Shown piece by piece: positions 13,862 through 16,935 of a DNA stretch of 16,935 bases (positions within the stretch are counted from its first letter, which is position 1; every line of letters starts with the position of its first letter). Under the pieces are notes generated by a model. The model was not told the origin of the DNA. It was given only the letters and a program-made list of their open reading frames with translations, and made no database searches. The DNA comes from Fimbriimonadaceae bacterium (GTDB lineage Bacteria; Armatimonadota; Fimbriimonadia; Fimbriimonadales; Fimbriimonadaceae), in contig JACMJO010000369.1 in NCBI GenBank assembly GCA_014380605.1, forward strand, positions 1-16,935, written 5' to 3'. The translations under genes were made by a program, and so were the position numbers.

Positions 13862-14069
13862 ATTATGATGTTGTGATTGCCCGATTATCGAACAAGATAC
13901 GCTTAACTGGACGATAAGTAACGAGAGATTTTTGCAATTTTATTTTGAACTTGCTTCAACCTCCAAAATCGGTTCAAACAAGAACGAAAACACCTTCGAT
14001 CGTGGAGCGCCAACTTTAGACAGGTCCCTGTTTCTTCTCAGCAAGGGACTCATCGTCCAAAATAGAGGG
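13862..14069. other. Divergent intergenic region between the A2M operon and the cytochrome gene
   Basis: These 208 bases must hold the promoters of both arms. On the minus strand GATAAT lies 29 bases before the membrane-protein start but without a spaced -35. On the plus side there is an AT-rich stretch and an inverted repeat TTTGAAC (13944-13950) / GTTCAAA (13972-13978) with a 21-base gap, a possible operator. A lone CTTAACTG (13902-13909) resembles the prepilin repeats but has no 11-bp partner. A frame open from TTG 13932 joins the cytochrome gene, but that extension has no ribosome site or signal-peptide logic. Confidence 0.4.
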
Positions 14070-15245
14070 ATGCGCTTGACTCGTTGGCTGTGGTGGACCC
14101 CCTCCATCGTGATCCTGGGCGCCGCATCTCCTACCGAGCAGGTGGACTTTGGCAAAGACATTCGTCCGATTCTGGCCCAGAAGTGCGTTCCATGCCATAG
14201 CGAAGGCGGTTCTGGGCCGTTTGCCTTGCAGACATTTGCCCAAGCTCGCAAACGTGGCGACCTCATTCGCCTGGTCAGCCTTACCGGGCAGATGCCTCCA
14301 ACCGATGCTCGATCGGATCTTGTATCTCTGACGCCCCACCAACCGCTCATCGGAACAGAACTGAGAACTATCCAAGAATGGTTTCGACTCGGAATGCCAG
14401 AAGGCGCGAAGACGAAGCCCCTCCCAACTCCAGAAAAGCGGAAGCCTTTTGTATCGGACCATGTCGTCGTCGCACAGGTTGGGAAAGGCCAAGCGATTCC
14501 TTCTGAGGGCCGCTCCGCTACGGTGGTCTACCCCATAAACTCTCTATCCGGCCAGGTGGGTTACCTCGGCTATTTCTCCTTCCAGCCTGATGCCCCAAAG
14601 GCGGTCCGTCAAGTCGTTCTCGCTGTGCAACGTCCAGGCCAACAACCTCCCTTCACTCAAACCGGGCTTCGACCCGGAACCAGCTATGCCGTTTGGTCGG
14701 ATGGATTCAATCCATGGCAGTCTGGTTCCGGCTACATCTCGGTCGAGAAGGAAGATCGTCTTTGGCTTCGGGTGATTGCGGTGCCGACCGGCAAGCCTGA
14801 GCCAGCCTCTGGACTCATGACATTTGGCCGTGAGTATCGCTCCGACAAGGTTCAAACCAAAACGATGGGAAACGATACCTTTGTTGTCGAGGCCGAAAAG
14901 ATCGTTACCTTGCGAGACGAGTGGGTGCTCGACCAAGACATCGACCTGATCTCCATCTTGCCGGAAGCCCGTTTTGTTACCGACCAAGTTCGTTTTATTG
15001 CCAAAAGCGGTACTGGTGAGAAGCTCGTGGCGATGGTCCACACCTGGGACGCTACCTGGCCTGGAGCGTACAACTTTGCCAAGCCGTTACGTCTAAGGAA
15101 GGGAACGTCCCTGATCTATGAGGCCTCTGTGCCCAACACGAAGCATGGACACGCGGCAGAGGACGAAAAGTCTCAGACTCTTAGGTTCGGGCCAAGGTCG
15201 ACGGACGAACTTTTCTCGTGCCACATCAACTACATCCCACGCTAA
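14070..15245 (+). CDS. Exported c-type cytochrome with monooxygenase-like C-terminal domain
   Basis: A 391-residue protein. The signal sequence is residues 1-20 (RWLWWTPSIVILGAAS). The heme domain VDFGKDIRPILAQKCVPCHS has the heme c site CVPCH at 39-43, and GQMPP (Met75) is a likely distal ligand; the pattern is that of planctomycete-type cytochromes preceding Cu type II monooxygenase domains. The rest is beta-rich; the C-terminal VAMVHTWDATWPGAYNFAKP to RFGPRSTDELFSCHINYIP aligns in outline with the copper ascorbate-dependent monooxygenase C-domain. However, no THMH-type copper motif is visible where it should be, so this part may be non-catalytic. Start: ATG 14070 is chosen, but GAGGG (14065-14069) abuts it; TTG 14076 would be ideally spaced. 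The redoxin gene follows 4 bases after the stop. Confidence 0.75.
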   Translation: MRLTRWLWWTPSIVILGAASPTEQVDFGKDIRPILAQKCVPCHSEGGSGPFALQTFAQARKRGDLIRLVSLTGQMPPTDARSDLVSLTPHQPLIGTELRTIQEWFRLGMPEGAKTKPLPTPEKRKPFVSDHVVVAQVGKGQAIPSEGRSATVVYPINSLSGQVGYLGYFSFQPDAPKAVRQVVLAVQRPGQQPPFTQTGLRPGTSYAVWSDGFNPWQSGSGYISVEKEDRLWLRVIAVPTGKPEPASGLMTFGREYRSDKVQTKTMGNDTFVVEAEKIVTLRDEWVLDQDIDLISILPEARFVTDQVRFIAKSGTGEKLVAMVHTWDATWPGAYNFAKPLRLRKGTSLIYEASVPNTKHGHAAEDEKSQTLRFGPRSTDELFSCHINYIPR

Positions 15246-15249
15246 CTCT

Positions 15250-15816
15250 ATGATTCTTGCCGCCCTCACCGCCACCGTCCTTGCGTACCAGCAGTTACCG
15301 ATGCCAACGATTCCAGTGGCAAAGATCAGCATTGCAGATGCAGGAGGCGTAGTTCGGCAACTGCCAACGTCGGCCAAAGCGACGGTGCTCTTCTTCGTTG
15401 CGATCGATTGCCCGATCGCCAATCGGATGGCTCCTGAACTCGCGCGAATTGTCAGAGCATATCGGCCAAAGAACATCTCCTTCTTGTTCGTATACGTGGA
15501 CCCAGCCCACAGTGGACAGCAGGTTCAACAGCATCTTAGAGAATACAAACTAGGAGCCCCTGGAATCCGCGATGCGAAGCACTCCGTCATCAAGGCAGTA
15601 GGCGCATCCGTCACGCCCCAGGCAGTCGTCTTGGACAAGACCGGCTTGATGCTTTACCGCGGCCGCATCAACGACCTTTTCATAGAGCACGGAAGGTCAC
15701 GAAAACTCCCCAAAACGCAGGATCTGCGCAACGCCCTCGACCAGTTCCTAGCGGGTCGACCCATCAAAGTTCCTCAGACCGCCGCGTTGGGTTGCAGCAT
15801 TCCTCCGCTTAGTTAA
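15250..15816 (+). CDS. Redoxin / AhpC-TSA family protein, exported
   Basis: A 188-residue thioredoxin-fold protein. A short N-terminal hydrophobic stretch (ILAALTATVLA) suggests export. The active-site region VLFFVAIDCPIANRMAPELA has a single Cys (Cys54) instead of CxxC, followed later by SFLFVYVDPAHSGQQVQQHL, GVRD-like GIRDAKH, and the cis-Pro region ASVTPQAVVLDKTG, all typical of the redoxin type linked to planctomycete cytochromes. A second Cys occurs near the C-terminus (GCSIP, Cys182) and is a candidate resolving Cys. The start is ATG 15250; the frame is open upstream but overlaps the cytochrome gene. No ribosome site is seen and the gap to the previous gene is 4 bases, so it is probably translated by coupling. 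With the cytochrome it likely forms a periplasmic redox pair. Confidence 0.85.
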   Translation: MILAALTATVLAYQQLPMPTIPVAKISIADAGGVVRQLPTSAKATVLFFVAIDCPIANRMAPELARIVRAYRPKNISFLFVYVDPAHSGQQVQQHLREYKLGAPGIRDAKHSVIKAVGASVTPQAVVLDKTGLMLYRGRINDLFIEHGRSRKLPKTQDLRNALDQFLAGRPIKVPQTAALGCSIPPLS

Positions 15817-15840
15817 GGATTCCGGTTGGGCTTGCAGGAA

Positions 15841-15867
15841 CTTTGGAGGTGGGATAAGCTTCCAAAG
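15841..15867 (+). repeat. Inverted repeat upstream of the HerA-type ATPase gene
   Basis: CTTTGGA (15841-15847) and TCCAAAG (15861-15867) form a perfect 7-bp inverted repeat with a 13-base gap, between the redoxin stop and the ATPase ribosome site. There is no T tract after it, so an operator or leader hairpin is more likely than a terminator. Confidence 0.3.
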
Positions 15868-15882
15868 CATTCGAGGAATTCA

Positions 15883-16935
15883 ATGGGCGAGACCACAATT
15901 GACAAGATTTTTGTCGGCAAGGGCGACATCGATGTTTACATGCTTCCGAAATATGGCAACCGCCATGGCTTGATCGCGGGTGCGACCGGGACCGGCAAGA
16001 CCGTCACCCTCCAAATCCTTGCGGAGAACTTCAGCAATCTTGGCGTGCCCGTTTTCATGGCCGACGTGAAGGGAGACCTTGCTGGGCTTGCTATGCCGGG
16101 TGGAGGCAATCAAAAACTCGCGGATCGAGCGGTTCAAATTGGTCTCGCCAACTATGCCTACGAGAGCGCCCCGGTTATCTTCTGGGATTTGTATGGGAAG
16201 AGTGGACACCCGATAAGGTCGACGATTTCCGAGATCGGCCCCCTGATGCTCAGCCGAATGATGGGCTTGAACGATGTCCAAGAAGGCGTCCTCAACATCG
16301 CCTTCCGAGTCGCCGACGAGCAGGGCCTTCTCCTCCTCGATCTGAAAGACCTCCGCGCAATCCTGGCTGAAATCTCTGAGCACGCCGACGAACTTCAGAG
16401 AACCTACGGCAACGTCAGTCCTCAGTCGGTCGGCGCTATCCAAAGGAGCCTCCTGGTCCTTGAGGAGCAGGGAGCGGCCAACTTCTTCGGCGAACCGGCC
16501 CTCGACATTCGGGACTTCATGCGCACTACCCTCGACAGCCGAGGCATCGTGAACATTCTCGCCGCTGACCAGCTTATGCAAAGCCCCAGGCTGTACGCAA
16601 CGTTCCTGCTCTGGCTCTTGAGCGAGTTGTTTGAAGACCTTCCCGAAGTCGGGGATTTAGATAAGCCGAAGCTGGTTTTCTTCTTCGACGAGGCCCACCT
16701 CCTTTTTACCGACGCTCCTTCATCTTTGATCCAGAAGATCGAGCAGGTCGTCCGTCTTGTTCGCTCAAAGGGCGTTGGCGTCTACTTTGTTACTCAGAAC
16801 CCGATCGACATCCCGGAAACCGTGCTGGGCCAACTTGGCAATCGATTCCAGCACGCGCTTCGAGCCTTTACCCCTCGCGATCAAAAGGCGGTAGATTCCG
16901 CGGCTGAGACTTTCCGGGTCAATCCCAAGTTCAAG
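15883..16935 (+). CDS. HerA/FtsK-like ATPase, DUF853 family (3' end cut by window)
   Basis: The first 351 codons of a P-loop ATPase of the HerA/TrwB superfamily, cytosolic, of unsettled function (DNA translocation is suggested for relatives). The family opening IFVGKGDIDVYMLPKYGNRHG leads to Walker A GATGTGKT (33-40). VFMADVKGDLAGLAMPGGGN follows, and Walker B is LVFFFDEAHLLF with Asp269 and Glu270. The later VYFVTQNPIDIPETVLGQLG and NRFQHALRAFTPRDQKAVDSA are highly typical of DUF853. Relatives run to about 500 residues, so roughly 150 are missing at the right edge. The start is ATG 15883 with GAGG (15873-15876) 6 bases upstream. It is 66 bases after the redoxin gene and shares no obvious function with it. 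Confidence 0.93.
   Translation, partial: MGETTIDKIFVGKGDIDVYMLPKYGNRHGLIAGATGTGKTVTLQILAENFSNLGVPVFMADVKGDLAGLAMPGGGNQKLADRAVQIGLANYAYESAPVIFWDLYGKSGHPIRSTISEIGPLMLSRMMGLNDVQEGVLNIAFRVADEQGLLLLDLKDLRAILAEISEHADELQRTYGNVSPQSVGAIQRSLLVLEEQGAANFFGEPALDIRDFMRTTLDSRGIVNILAADQLMQSPRLYATFLLWLLSELFEDLPEVGDLDKPKLVFFFDEAHLLFTDAPSSLIQKIEQVVRLVRSKGVGVYFVTQNPIDIPETVLGQLGNRFQHALRAFTPRDQKAVDSAAETFRVNPKFK

Noticed and set aside
13902..13909. A lone CTTAACTG resembling the prepilin promoter repeats
   Set aside because: No partner at 11 bases on either side and no -10 at the 8-base distance.
13932..14069. N-terminal extension of the cytochrome gene from TTG 13932
   Set aside because: It would place 46 polar residues before the signal peptide and has no ribosome site.
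15118..15249. Extended start of the redoxin frame within the cytochrome gene
   Set aside because: The added residues are the out-of-frame reading of the conserved end of the cytochrome; ATG 15250 gives a signal-like start.
15880..16581. A 233-codon open frame on the minus strand at the right end
   Set aside because: It lies antisense to the DUF853 ATPase, whose Walker motifs are unambiguous on the plus strand; the antisense product resembles nothing.
1..16935. CRISPR array, insertion sequence, tRNA or rRNA
   Set aside because: No regularly spaced repeats of 25-40 bases, no transposase-like protein, and no tRNA or rRNA-like segment was noticed in either strand.

Overview
The window looks like chromosomal DNA of moderate to high GC from an environmental bacterium, most likely Armatimonadota (Fimbriimonas-like). 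The main clue is three proteins that begin MKRAFTLIELL and continue to LFPVFAQAK, a prepilin N-terminus that is greatly multiplied in that phylum. The housekeeping genes (coaD, holB, a c-di-AMP receptor) fit a Gram-positive-like gene order in a distant phylum. The phylum is an inference; no rRNA or tRNA gene was seen.

Everything from 1 to 13861 is on the minus strand and everything from about 14070 to the end is on the plus strand, so the two arms diverge from the region 13862-14069. Read along the minus strand from 13861 down: (a) a three-gene operon joined by ATGA overlaps, made of a 469-residue multi-spanning membrane protein of unknown function, a 1560-residue alpha-2-macroglobulin with an intact GCVEQ thioester, and a VanW-family protein; (b) coaD and a coiled-coil protein often seen beside coaD; (c) a prepilin cluster with two prepilin + small lipoprotein pairs (5744-4570 and 4426-3228) and a third, lone prepilin (3011-2133); (d) a c-di-AMP receptor followed by holB (DNA polymerase III delta prime); (e) an ECF sigma factor followed by the start of its zinc-finger anti-sigma factor, cut by the window edge. 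The plus arm holds a c-type cytochrome with a monooxygenase-like C-terminal region, a redoxin 4 bases behind it, and a HerA-type ATPase (DUF853) cut by the right edge.

The least expected signal is in the control regions of the two prepilin-lipoprotein pairs. Each has CTTAA-type 8-mers repeated at an exact 11-bp period, ending exactly 8 bases before a -10-like hexamer. This is the geometry of a PhoB/OmpR-family activator site. Together with the paired overlapping genes it suggests a duplicated, co-regulated surface module: a pseudopilin plus a roughly 70-residue lipoprotein with a conserved charged tail. I do not recognise this module from known systems. The membrane protein-A2M-VanW operon looks like a second envelope unit, possibly for protease trapping or wall protection.

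Hairpins that look like terminators lie at 2087-2112, 3055-3082, 4531-4559 and 6501-6546, and they divide the minus arm into short transcription units. No intergenic stretch exceeds 300 bases. I saw no mobile element or CRISPR array.
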